DNA of 40,751 nt. It comes from Gemmataceae bacterium (GTDB lineage: Bacteria; Planctomycetota; Planctomycetia; Gemmatales; Gemmataceae). Under the pieces are notes generated by a model, which worked only from the letters and a program-made list of their open reading frames with translations, was not told the DNA's origin and made no database searches. Location of the stretch: assembly GCA_025055215.1 (NCBI GenBank), contig JANWYO010000172.1:1-40751 (forward strand). The letters are read 5' to 3'. This document shows, in pieces, positions 7,463 through 15,444 of the stretch (the first letter of the stretch is position 1; every line of letters begins with the position of its first letter). A program made the position numbers and the translations under genes.

Positions 7463-10096
7463 TCAGGGGGCGATGAGCAATGTCACCAGCAAGTCGTCGT
7501 AATCGGCAGAAGTGCCGAAGAGTTGATCAAGGGCGTGGATGCGGATGGGCGAGTCAACGTCGGGGAGTGGCCGACTGATTCGCTCCGGGCTGTAGCTGCG
7601 GAAGTGCTCCCGGCCATTGTCGGGGTTTGCGGCGTCGAAGGAGAAGAAGGCCACGGGGCTGCCATTGACGGCGTTGGACGGGTTAGTGGCGAGGAAGTCG
7701 GCCGCGGAGCTGCCGGGGATGAGGTAGAAGCCGATCAACGTGCCGCCGGGGAGGGTGACGGTCTGGGTGGAGAGGGCGGGGGTGCCGAAGGCGAAGATCG
7801 CCGTGCGGGCCAAGAGAGCGGCCTGGGCATAACCTGCGTCGCCAGGGCTGAGGTCGCCGATGCGGCCGGTGGCATCGTCCACCCGGAAGAAGCCGAATTC
7901 GCCGGCGGCGGTTGGCCGTTGCAGCGTCGGGTTGGAGTTCAGCTGCGACGTCAAGGCCGTTTGCAGCTGGAACGACAGGGTCACGTCGCGGCCCGGACCT
8001 GCCGGGACGCGCAAGGCCTCGTCGGCCGCGGCGGCGGTCCCCGCCGTCCGCACCAGAATGACGTTGTCGTTGTAGTCACTGTCGCCTCCACCCGTCAGGT
8101 CTTCCCATCCGTAGATCACCCGCCCTTGGGTCGGGTCGCCCACGGCCTGAGCGTGGCGGACGCCGTCCGGGTTGGCGCCGATGAAGCTGAAAAATGCCAC
8201 CGGCCCGTTGCCCGCCAGCGAGTTCGTCGGATTGCCGGCGAGGAATTGGGCGGTGGTGCCATTCTGGATCAGGTAGAAGCCGAGGATCTGCCCACCTTGA
8301 AGGTTCATGCTCGCCGTCGCCCCCACCGGTGCGTTGCGGGCGACGAGGACTTGGCGGCTCGGGCTGCTGAGGGCCGCCTGCGCGTAACCGGGAGCGTTGG
8401 GCAGCAGGCCATTCACGCGGCCCTCGAAATCATCGACCACAAAAGCGCCAAGTTCGTTGCGGAAGGCCGACTCCGAGGAGACATGCTCGAAGGTGACGGT
8501 TTGCGGGGTGCCCGGTGCCCCAGGGACGACGTAGAAACTGAGCTGGCTCGGAGCATAGGTGAAGGTCATCGGACCGCCCACTGGTTCGCCGTTGGCGGTG
8601 GCCGTGATGACGTTGTGGCCGACCTGGACCTGGCCCGCCGGGAGTGTGACCCGGTATATACCGGGGCTGGTTTCGCTGGTGCCCAAGGCCGGGCCGCCGT
8701 TGACCTGGACCTGCACCGTCTGACCCGGCGGAGCGTAGATGGTGAAGCTTGGTGTCGAGTCGTTGGTGTAGTTGTCGTCGTTGAACAGGCCGGTGTCGCT
8801 ATCGGCGTCGAGGTCCACGGCGCCGGTGACCGTGAGCGTGACCCGCTGGGTGTCGAACTGGCTGCGGGCATTCAGGTCCGGGTTGCCGTCGCGCGGAATC
8901 TGGTCGCGGACGCCGACAAGCATTTCCACGGTGCCGACGAAGCCGGGATTCGGGGTGATCGTGGCACGGCGGGCCGTTTGGTTAATCGACACCGTGACAT
9001 TCGGCGGGTTGTTGGCGAAGTTGTTCGGATCGCGCACCACGAACGTCAGCGGGTCGTTCTCCAGGTCGGTGGCCGGCAGGTCGATGGTGACGGCAGTTCC
9101 CCGGGAGGTGGTCACGTCCGGGATGTGTCCCAGGAAGGGGCGGTCGTTGATGCCGTCGGCCACAACGTTGACGGTGAAGCTGCGACTGACGGGGCCGCTG
9201 GTATCGTCGGCAGTGACGGTGATGGTGGTGCTGCCTACGAACCCGGCCGGAGGCGAAATCCGCAAAACGCCGTTCTGATTGTCCACAAACACCGTGGCGC
9301 TTTGGATCGTCGGCGGCACCACCGGTCGGCTGACTTCGTTGTTAAACGGCGAATTCTGCGCCACCACCGGGGTGGCCAGCAATGCCTGAAACGTACTGAA
9401 GCCGCTCACCAGCTGGCCGAAGATCGTGTGGTTGAAGTTGAGGTGCTGGGCCATGCTCCCGAGGGGCACGTCGATGTCGGTGATGAAGAATTGCGAGTCG
9501 TTCGTGTCGTCGCCGGAGTTGGCCATCGCCAGCAGGCCGGGACTGGTGAAGGTCAGGCTGGCGTGGAACTCGTCGCGGAACTTGGTGCCGGTGCCCCCCG
9601 TGCCGTCGCCGTTGGGATCGCCACCCTGGGCCATGAAGTTGTCGATGATGCGGTGGAACGTCAGCGGAGCCGGGGTGGTGTAAAAGCCCGACTGGACCAG
9701 AAAAATGATCCGCGACGTCGTGACCGGCGCCAGATCCTCAAACAGCCGAAAGATCAGATGGCCCGAGAACCCATCGCCGGCGACCTCCAAGTCGAGGCTG
9801 CGGCCTCCGGTAACGATGCTGGCCGTCACTGCCGAGTTGCTGCTGGTGACAGTGAAATTGACCGCATTACCGACCAGATCGGTGCTGGCGGTCAGGGGGA
9901 TGAGGAGGTCTTTTCCGGCCGGGACGGTGAACGGCTGGCTGAAAAGAGTGGTGGGGTCGAGGAAGCTGACGGCAAGCAGGTCGCGGGACTCGAGAGCTTC
10001 TGCCGCAGGCCGGTATTGGCGCCGTGAGCGCGACCGGACCGGGCGACGCCGCAGGGCCTTCATCAGCCAACGCTTCACCCATTGCCGAAAGCGCAT
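7463..10096 (-). CDS. Large secreted cyclophilin-type peptidyl-prolyl isomerase with two DUF4114-like modules
   Basis: An 877-residue exported protein. The N-terminus is basic (W-V-K-R-W-L...R-R-R-P) and followed by EALESRDLLAV (33-43), the planctomycete L-E-x-R-x-L-L-A export-associated motif. Residues about 105-250 are a cyclophilin domain with active-site FHRII (Arg149), FMAQGGD, SQFFITD and FNHTIFG, so isomerase activity is likely. A cadherin/Ig-like stretch follows (about 265-515). Two repeated modules at about 520-685 and 705-877 share YAQAAL, GFYLI and VAFFSF(x)ANPD and acidic S/A-D-Y-x-D motifs; they look like DUF4114 calcium-binding domains. ATG 10096 has AGGAG upstream; the frame stays open to 10246 but that part looks non-coding. 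Confidence 0.9.
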   Translation of the reverse strand: MRFRQWVKRWLMKALRRRPVRSRSRRQYRPAAEALESRDLLAVSFLDPTTLFSQPFTVPAGKDLLIPLTASTDLVGNAVNFTVTSSNSAVTASIVTGGRSLDLEVAGDGFSGHLIFRLFEDLAPVTTSRIIFLVQSGFYTTPAPLTFHRIIDNFMAQGGDPNGDGTGGTGTKFRDEFHASLTFTSPGLLAMANSGDDTNDSQFFITDIDVPLGSMAQHLNFNHTIFGQLVSGFSTFQALLATPVVAQNSPFNNEVSRPVVPPTIQSATVFVDNQNGVLRISPPAGFVGSTTITVTADDTSGPVSRSFTVNVVADGINDRPFLGHIPDVTTSRGTAVTIDLPATDLENDPLTFVVRDPNNFANNPPNVTVSINQTARRATITPNPGFVGTVEMLVGVRDQIPRDGNPDLNARSQFDTQRVTLTVTGAVDLDADSDTGLFNDDNYTNDSTPSFTIYAPPGQTVQVQVNGGPALGTSETSPGIYRVTLPAGQVQVGHNVITATANGEPVGGPMTFTYAPSQLSFYVVPGAPGTPQTVTFEHVSSESAFRNELGAFVVDDFEGRVNGLLPNAPGYAQAALSSPSRQVLVARNAPVGATASMNLQGGQILGFYLIQNGTTAQFLAGNPTNSLAGNGPVAFFSFIGANPDGVRHAQAVGDPTQGRVIYGWEDLTGGGDSDYNDNVILVRTAGTAAAADEALRVPAGPGRDVTLSFQLQTALTSQLNSNPTLQRPTAAGEFGFFRVDDATGRIGDLSPGDAGYAQAALLARTAIFAFGTPALSTQTVTLPGGTLIGFYLIPGSSAADFLATNPSNAVNGSPVAFFSFDAANPDNGREHFRSYSPERISRPLPDVDSPIRIHALDQLFGTSADYDDLLVTLLIAP

Positions 10097-10398
10097 GGTG
10101 ACTCCTGGGAAAGAAAACCTTATCAAACGTCGATTGTGTTGCGAACGGCGCGACAGGGCTGCCGAGTCGCCAGCCCGTGCAGACGCGCTCCGTCTCTGTT
10201 CCATGTTTTTCTTTATCCAATTTGCCAGATCATTGCCAGAATGCAAGGCGGATCTTCAGACGCTGGACCCGACGGCCGGCGTCCCCCCCACGAGCTGCTG
10301 GGGCGTGGGATCCTGGATCGTTGGATTTGGAGATTGGAAGGGTGGAGCCAGCGCGAAACGCTGAATCGGTGTGCCGGATGAGAGTTTGAGGGTAAAAT
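10097..10398. other. Intergenic region upstream of the cyclophilin gene, no gene seen
   Basis: This stretch separates the divergent cyclophilin and DUF2330 genes together with the repeat copy that follows it. I see no supported small gene or RNA in it. It must hold the cyclophilin promoter, but I cannot point to convincing boxes. Confidence 0.4.
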
Positions 10399-10566
10399 AT
10401 CGGTCTGCGCTGGCTTGAGGATGGGAGACGCGTGCTGGGGACACAGGGAGATTTATTGGCTCGCGCTCGCCGCGTGCCCCGCGTGGGCGAAACAATGAAT
10501 CGGCGCGTTGGGGGAAAAACCGCCGCCTCGAGCGTAAAACCCCGTCCGAAGCGATGGGTGCATCCG
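10399..10566 (+). repeat. Interspersed repeat, copy C
   Basis: It follows the family order: ATCGGTCTGCGC, then GAGGATGGGAGACGCGTGCTGGGGAC, a middle part with extra bases, AATCGGCGCG, the A-rich-loop hairpin (GGGGGAAAAACCGCCG), then AAAACCCCGTCCGAAGCGATGGGTGCATCC. It lies between divergent genes, in the leader or promoter region of the DUF2330 gene. No G-rich leader is obvious in this copy. Confidence 0.6.
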
Positions 10567-10727
10567 TCGCCTTGACATGGGGTGCCGACAACTCCGTGCC
10601 CGAGTAGAATGCTGTCCGGAATAGACAGTCACAACTCGGATGATGATTCGGACCAATCCAGACTTGCCGCTCTATCGTCTCAGTAGGTGGGGTAGTGTAG
10701 GTCACTCTTCCTGAAAGGAGCCAGACC

Positions 10728-12125
10728 ATGCCCAAGATGCGGTTGTGTCCCTGGCTGGCGGCCGGCTTGGTGGCTGCGGTGTGCATCGGGGTCAGCCCGC
10801 CACCGGCGGATTCGGCGTGCTGCTACTTCTCCGCCAAGGAGAAGGACGTCCTTCAGCCAGGGCAGAAAGTGTTCATTACGTGGGATCCCGCTGCCAAGGT
10901 GGAGTCGTTCACCGTGCAGCCGAAGTTCGAGGGGAACGCTCTCGATTTCGGCATGGTGATTCCCACACCCAGCCGGCCGAAGCTCGACGAGATGCCGCGG
11001 GACTTCTTCAAGGAACTGGCGGTATTCACCATTCTAAAGCAGCGCAAGTTCCCGGAGTCCAAGCTGTTGCCGAGGCCGCTGTTTGCATCGCCCGCGAAGG
11101 CGGGTATTGCGGGCGACGGTCAGATCCTGAGAGACCGAGGCAGCACGGTGCGCGTGCTGGAGTCCGGCGTGGTTGGCTCGCTGGATTACAAAATCATCAC
11201 CGCCGAGCGGGCCGACGACTTGTACACCTGGCTGAAAGAGAACAAGTACCACTACGCCGGGGATGAGGCGACGCTCGACTTCTACGTGCAGAAAAAGTGG
11301 TTCTTCACGGTGATGAAGATCGACACGATGCAGATGAAGCGGGCCCCGGACGGCAGCTACGTCGGCGAGGTCACGCCAACGCGCTTCCGCTTCACCTCGG
11401 ACACGTTGATTTATCCGTTGAAGATCACGCAAATCAGCGTTCGGGACCAGACGGAGGCGCTGTTCTACGTGCAGGCGCCGTACAAGGTCGATCTCCCGGG
11501 CGACATGACGTACCAATACCAGTGGATCCCGATGCTGCAAAACGCCCGGGGCTGGTACAACAAGGGGACGTTTGGCTCGGACGATCTGCCCGGCAAGGCG
11601 GACCAGTGGCTGCGGGCGGCCGAGCCAGCCATCCCGGCGTTGTTGCAGCGCGGTCAGCAGTTGGGCTTCGGCTTTGTGAGCGGCCAGCGGCCCCAGCCCA
11701 ATCGCCAGGGACGGATCGCCACGACGCTGGAATGGGCCAAGAAGCTGACCAGCGACGACATCAAACTCCTGAAGGGTGAGGCGCCGTTCTCGGAAACCCT
11801 CCCCGATCCTGACCAAGGATTTACTGAGGCCGACATCCGCGACCCCAAGAAGGCTGAGGCGGTCTTTAAGGTCATCAATGAGCGACTGGAAAAGTACATG
11901 AAGGAGCGCCCGGCCGGCTATCTCGTCCGGTCGGCCCCTGAGGCGGACATCAAGCAGCTCAAGCTGTTACTCGGGCACCTTCAGGAAGGGCAGTTCGTCA
12001 CTAAGTTCCGCAAAATCTTCACCAAGGACGAAATGAACGACGACCTGCTCATCGTGCCGGCCAAGATCGGCAACGCCGAGGACTGGTCGGAGTACGAGGA
12101 GATCCTGCCGACGTCGCCCCCATGA
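10728..12125 (+). CDS. Secreted DUF2330 family protein
   Basis: A 465-residue exported protein. The signal peptide MPKMRLCPWLAAGLVAAVCIGVSPPPADS is followed by ACCYF and a long beta-rich domain. The stretch FEGNALDFGMVIPTPSRPKLDEMP is the hallmark of DUF2330, where F-x-W-V-(I/V)-P-x-P-x-x-P is typical. The C-terminal third is more helical and charged. No membrane anchor or sorting signal is visible at the C-terminus. The ATG at 10728 has AAAGGAG 9 nt upstream. DUF2330 has no agreed biochemical role; location in the envelope or outside is inferred from the signal peptide. A strong palindrome after the stop separates it from the convergent sulfotransferase-like gene. Confidence 0.88.
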   Translation: MPKMRLCPWLAAGLVAAVCIGVSPPPADSACCYFSAKEKDVLQPGQKVFITWDPAAKVESFTVQPKFEGNALDFGMVIPTPSRPKLDEMPRDFFKELAVFTILKQRKFPESKLLPRPLFASPAKAGIAGDGQILRDRGSTVRVLESGVVGSLDYKIITAERADDLYTWLKENKYHYAGDEATLDFYVQKKWFFTVMKIDTMQMKRAPDGSYVGEVTPTRFRFTSDTLIYPLKITQISVRDQTEALFYVQAPYKVDLPGDMTYQYQWIPMLQNARGWYNKGTFGSDDLPGKADQWLRAAEPAIPALLQRGQQLGFGFVSGQRPQPNRQGRIATTLEWAKKLTSDDIKLLKGEAPFSETLPDPDQGFTEADIRDPKKAEAVFKVINERLEKYMKERPAGYLVRSAPEADIKQLKLLLGHLQEGQFVTKFRKIFTKDEMNDDLLIVPAKIGNAEDWSEYEEILPTSPP

Positions 12126-12157
12126 GGCCCACGACCAGCTGCACAGCTTGTCTTTGC

Positions 12158-12187
12158 GCGGCGCCCGGCCTTCAGGCCGGGCGCCGC
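12158..12187. terminator. Perfect 13-bp hairpin between convergent genes
   Basis: GCGGCGCCCGGCC (12158-12170) and GGCCGGGCGCCGC (12175-12187) are exact complements around a TTCA loop. It lies 32 nt beyond the DUF2330 stop and 19 nt beyond the stop of the convergent gene. A short CTCTTT follows on the plus strand, a weak tail at best. Confidence 0.7.
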
Positions 12188-12206
12188 CTCTTTGCGGCAG
12201 CGGCGC

Positions 12207-13103
12207 TCACGCCGGGAGGAGCTTCTGCTGGTGCCGCAACCGATGATTCTCAGCTTTGAGGGCGGCTAATTCGGTGTTCAAGTCACGCAGGGCCGTCCGC
12301 AGCAGGCGGTGTTGCTGCAAGTCCGCCACCAATCCCGGCCAAGTCAATTCCCGCCAGCGTTCTTCGGCTCGGTTTTCGCTCAAGGTAGGGTCTGGGTCAC
12401 ACGTGTAACCCAATTGGGTCAGAGGCCCAGGATGAGCTGCGGCGATGGCTCGGGCCACCGCGGCCGGCAGCACCTGCCGCCACAAGCCGGGTTGCCCCTG
12501 CCAGAAATGATGCGCCGCCGGAGCGTGCAGCGCTCGGATCGTGTCAAGACCGTTGGCAGCGATCGCCTCGTTGATCGACCGCAGGGGCCTCACGCCAAGG
12601 GCTTCCACCAGGCGCTGTAACTCCGTCTCGGGATGAGCCACGAGGTCTTCGTAGCGGAGTTTCAGACCCTCGGCGCATACCCACCACGCCGGCGTGATCG
12701 ACAACAGGGCGGCCGCACGGGGGCCGGTCGCGTACTGCAAGAATGCCGCGCTGGTCGGCCCGACGCCGACGATGGCCTCCTCGTTGCCTCCCTGACCCAA
12801 TAGCCAGCGGTCGGTTGGCCCGTGCAGGACGAAGTGCAGGATCGACACCAGAACGTCCAGAGGGTGCCGGGCCAAAGTCAGCCAACGGAAGCCATGTTGC
12901 CGGAGTCGGCCACGGAGTTGCTCCTCCGGCCGCCAGTGGAGAATGAGCACGCAGCGTGGCGGCAGGGTGTGCCACGAGACATATGGGGGCGCGTTGGGGG
13001 CCAGCCGTTCGAGATGGTACAGGGCACTGAGGAGGTGCTGCACCCAGATGTTGCCGGAACGGGGCGTGCTCAGGATCGCCAAGCGAAGTGGGAGTTCCCT
13101 CAT
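12207..13103 (-). CDS. Sulfotransferase-domain protein
   Basis: A 298-residue protein with the PAPS-dependent sulfotransferase fold. The 5'-phosphosulfate loop appears as LSTPRSGNIWVQHLL (about residues 10-24), in place of the usual P-K-S-G-T-T-W. The 3'-phosphate site is LARHPLDVLVSILHF near residue 90. A later LKLRYEDLVAHPETELQRL block is typical of the family's C-terminal half. The last 35 residues look like a short coiled coil (LRDLNTELAALKAENHRLRHQ). The ATG at 13103 is chosen because the frame upstream starts at GTG in Pro-rich sequence. The loop substitutions Asn-Ile for Thr-Thr make activity less certain. Acceptor unknown. Confidence 0.85.
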   Translation of the reverse strand: MRELPLRLAILSTPRSGNIWVQHLLSALYHLERLAPNAPPYVSWHTLPPRCVLILHWRPEEQLRGRLRQHGFRWLTLARHPLDVLVSILHFVLHGPTDRWLLGQGGNEEAIVGVGPTSAAFLQYATGPRAAALLSITPAWWVCAEGLKLRYEDLVAHPETELQRLVEALGVRPLRSINEAIAANGLDTIRALHAPAAHHFWQGQPGLWRQVLPAAVARAIAAAHPGPLTQLGYTCDPDPTLSENRAEERWRELTWPGLVADLQQHRLLRTALRDLNTELAALKAENHRLRHQQKLLPA

Positions 13104-13133
13104 CGAGGCGTGCGCGGGTGAACGGGGAGGCCT

Positions 13134-13165
13134 GGGCACGAGGCGGCCTTGGCCGCCTCGTGCCC
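13134..13165 (-). terminator. Perfect 15-bp hairpin after the SpoVG-like gene
   Basis: GGGCACGAGGCGGCC (13134-13148) and GGCCGCCTCGTGCCC (13151-13165) pair fully around TT. In practice the innermost pairs would open to form a loop. It starts 21 nt past the spoVG stop and lies upstream of the sulfotransferase-like gene on the same strand, so it should split them into separate transcripts. No U-tract. Confidence 0.65.
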
Positions 13166-13186
13166 GCCGGGTATCGGCCAGGGACG

Positions 13187-13765
13187 TTACAGAATGCCCG
13201 CTCCGAACCCGGTGGAGCGGTCGTCCTCACTGGTGGCCACCGAACTGGACTTGGCGTGGGTGCCCCGCGGAGCGTGCGAGCCGTGGCTGCGGTAGTTGCC
13301 TCGGGTAGTGTTCAGCTCGCTGACGATCTGCGCGTAGCTGTCGTCATAGTCGGCGTCCAGATCGTCGTAGGTACAGACGTAGCCGGGCAGCTTGGCCCGC
13401 TCCTTTTCTTCGTGATAGGCCTTGATGACGGCGTTCTGGATGATTTCGCGGCAAGCGGAATTGATGGGGTGGGCGATGTCGGCGTGGAGCTTGGCTCGGC
13501 CGTCCGGGCCGCGGAGGGCGCGGTTTTCATCCAGGCGGGTGCCGCAGTGATTGCAGTTGCGCGCCCGCAGGTGGTTTTTCGTGCCGCATTGCGGGCAGCG
13601 ATCGGTCAGTTTGCGACTCGGCATGGCCACGAAATACCCCTTGGGGCCCTCGATGATTTTCAGATCGCGGACCACAAAGGCATTGTCGAAGGTGATCGAG
13701 CAGAAAGCCTGGAGGCGTTCGTTGTTCTCCTCGACCAGCTTGATGCGAACTTCGGTGATGACCAC
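13187..13765 (-). CDS. spoVG: SpoVG-family protein with an inserted zinc ribbon and long C-terminal tail
   Basis: A 192-residue protein; SpoVG proteins are normally about 85-100 residues and act as site-specific nucleic-acid-binding regulators. The SpoVG core is split. Residues 1-52 contain [30 protein letters not shown] and YFVAMPSRK. The second half resumes at [25 protein letters not shown] (about 96-120). Between them lies a zinc ribbon with CPQC (57-60) and CNHC (71-74). A 70-residue acidic then Ser/Gly/His-rich tail follows. The GTG at 13765 has AAGGAG 8 nt upstream, and the SpoVG core begins at its first residue. It follows ispE on the same strand, as ispE precedes spoVG in Bacillus with two genes between. 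Confidence 0.9.
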   Translation of the reverse strand: MVITEVRIKLVEENNERLQAFCSITFDNAFVVRDLKIIEGPKGYFVAMPSRKLTDRCPQCGTKNHLRARNCNHCGTRLDENRALRGPDGRAKLHADIAHPINSACREIIQNAVIKAYHEEKERAKLPGYVCTYDDLDADYDDSYAQIVSELNTTRGNYRSHGSHAPRGTHAKSSSVATSEDDRSTGFGAGIL

Positions 13766-13849
13766 AGTTGTTCTCCTTTTCGTCTGTGGCACACTCCCAA
13801 TCGCCGAAGAAAAGGCGGGCCACGTGGCCAGCCGACTTTCCACGGCGAG

Positions 13850-14734
13850 TCACCAGCAACTTCGGACCACCCCGATGCGTGGCTGAACGTCCTCGTTCAG
13901 CATGGTGGCCACGGTTCGGGCCAAGCCGAGGGCCTCGCGCCGGCCCCGGCACAGAGCAAACAGACTGCTGCCGCTGCCGCTGAGCAACACCCCGGCCGGC
14001 TGCAACCGCGCCAGCCGGGCGTGCCAGTCCGCCACTAAGGGACAGAGCCGCTCCGCGGCCGGCTGCAAGCGATTGTGCAACAGTTGGCCGACGGCCGCGA
14101 TGTCGCCGTCGGCCACCGCCTGGCCTATCTCCTCGCCGGAGCGTGGTTCGCGTGGGACCTCCACCTGCCGATAGACCTCGGCCGTGCTCAGTCCCACCGG
14201 CGGGCAGACCAAGACGAAATGCAAAGGGCACCCCACAGGATGGGGAGTCACCCGTTCGCCTCGGCCGGTGCACCAGGCAGCCGGCGTGCTGAAGAAGAAC
14301 GCCACGTCACTGCCCAGTTCCGCGCCCAGATCGGCCAGTTCGTGGGCCGACAGGCCCAGTCCCCATAGCCGGTTCAGCCCGAGCAAGGTGGCCGCCGCGT
14401 CGCTTGAACCTCCGCCCAAACCTGCGGCCAGCGGGATGCGCTTCGTCAAGCGAATGTCAGCCCCGCCGGGATGGCCGATCCGTTGCCGCAGCCGGTCCGC
14501 CGCTCGGAGCACCAGGTTGTCCGGCCCAGCAGAGAGGGTCGGGTGATCGCACCTCAACCGAACCACCCCCGGCTCTCCTGGTTTGAACTCCAGCGTGTCG
14601 TACCAGCTGACCGCCAACATCAGCGTGGCGATCTCGTGGTAGCCATCATCCCGCTTGGCCAGCACTTCCAGGAAGAGATTGACTTTGGCCGGTGCCCAGA
14701 CCACCACGGCGTCAGCCTGCTGCTCGCTCACCAT
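13850..14734 (-). CDS. ispE: 4-diphosphocytidyl-2-C-methyl-D-erythritol kinase
   Basis: IspE phosphorylates CDP-ME in the non-mevalonate (MEP) isoprenoid pathway. This 294-residue protein has the N-terminal APAKVNLFLEVLAKRDDGYHEIAT substrate segment. The GHMP-kinase ATP loop is PLAAGLGGGSSDAAATL, and the C-terminal motif is GVLLSGSGSSLFAL. Length fits the family (about 280-310). The ATG at 14734 gives a short N-terminal extension before the first strand and has no clear Shine-Dalgarno. SpoVG follows 84 nt downstream on the same strand. No other MEP-pathway genes lie in the window. Confidence 0.95.
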   Translation of the reverse strand: MVSEQQADAVVVWAPAKVNLFLEVLAKRDDGYHEIATLMLAVSWYDTLEFKPGEPGVVRLRCDHPTLSAGPDNLVLRAADRLRQRIGHPGGADIRLTKRIPLAAGLGGGSSDAAATLLGLNRLWGLGLSAHELADLGAELGSDVAFFFSTPAAWCTGRGERVTPHPVGCPLHFVLVCPPVGLSTAEVYRQVEVPREPRSGEEIGQAVADGDIAAVGQLLHNRLQPAAERLCPLVADWHARLARLQPAGVLLSGSGSSLFALCRGRREALGLARTVATMLNEDVQPRIGVVRSCW

Positions 14735-15194
14735 GGCTGGGGCACGGTCGGCAAGAGAGGAACGTCATCCCATCCCTGGGGTCCAAGCGAGGTGTCCCAC
14801 ATACCCGTGAAAATCCTTTTCTGCGGGTGGGGCCCGGGACGAAGCCCGGCCCCGGCGTCCAAGGTGCAACTCAAAAGCTCGGGGGCGGATCATACCGCGA
14901 GGCCGGCCAAGACGTCAAGACGCTCTTCAGCTGACCACGCCAGCGCGGGTGTCATCGTCCTCTGGAGTCGGCGTCGCCCCAGCCGTCGCCGGGGTCTGCT
15001 GTGGCGTTTTCCGGCGCGACATGCCGTGCGATTTCGGCTCTCCTCCCTCCGTGGCGCAGCCGTCAACAAACGTTGTTCCGCTGGCCTGAGCATTTGCCCG
15101 CTTCGAGCGGAAATCCTGACTCGATCGGCGTCGGCGTCGCTATAATACCGGCGGCGCCGCGGAGGCTCTCCGCGCGGTTGACATCGATGACCGT
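14735..15194. other. 460-bp intergenic region between divergent units
   Basis: No supported gene on either strand; the short frames here are Arg-rich and look incidental. A GC hairpin lies at 14829-14853 (GGGGCCCGGG, loop ACGAAG, CCCGGCCCC, with one bulged C), upstream of ispE. It could be a leader structure for ispE or the end of an unrecognised minus-strand transcript. A TATAAT box at 15141 points the other way. Confidence 0.4.
15141..15146 (+). promoter_or_regulatory. TATAAT -10 box candidate upstream of the aldolase unit
   Basis: A perfect TATAAT in GC-rich surroundings. The best -35 is CTGACT at 15116-15121, with a long 19-nt spacer. A transcript from here would start near 15153 and cover the small Arg/Pro-rich ORF, the aldolase and the epimerase. 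Confidence 0.4.
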
Positions 15195-15212
15195 GTGCCC
15201 CTCGAGAACGTC

Positions 15213-15401
15213 ATGGAGCACCCTTCCGAGCCCGGCAAGCCGTTGCCCCGCCGATTTCAGGAATACGAAGACCCGCATTATCACGACGACCTCGACGTGG
15301 AACCGGACGATACTGCCGCGCGGGAGCGCGGCCGGCCGGCCCCCCGCCGCCAGCCGCCGCGGCGCCGGCCGCCGCCGCGGCGGCGCTACCCCGACGATTG
15401 A
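15213..15401 (+). CDS. Small Pro/Arg-rich ORF, possible gene
   Basis: A 62-residue frame starting EHPSEPGKPLPRRF, then an acidic His/Asp stretch (EDPHYHDDLDVEPDD), then an Arg/Pro-rich basic tail ending RRYPDD. The sharp split into acidic and basic halves is the kind of composition seen in small planctomycete hypotheticals, but low complexity at high GC also arises by chance. The ATG at 15213 or a GTG at 15195 could start it; neither has a good Shine-Dalgarno. It lies downstream of a TATAAT box and 43 nt ahead of the aldolase. I recognise no domain; a nucleic-acid-binding tail is only a guess. Confidence 0.35.
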   Translation: MEHPSEPGKPLPRRFQEYEDPHYHDDLDVEPDDTAARERGRPAPRRQPPRRRPPPRRRYPDD

Positions 15402-15444
15402 GTGCCTCGCCGGCCCGTCGCTCACCCCAATCTCGAGGCTGATT

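Noticed and set aside
7400-10027. Long open frame (875 codons) on the plus strand antisense to the cyclophilin gene
   Set aside because: It is Gly/Arg/Val-rich shadow sequence created by high GC content; the minus strand encodes clear domains over the same bases.
14890-15093. 67-codon minus-strand Arg-rich frame in the ispE upstream gap
   Set aside because: Composition typical of random GC-rich sequence; no ribosome binding site or conserved pattern.
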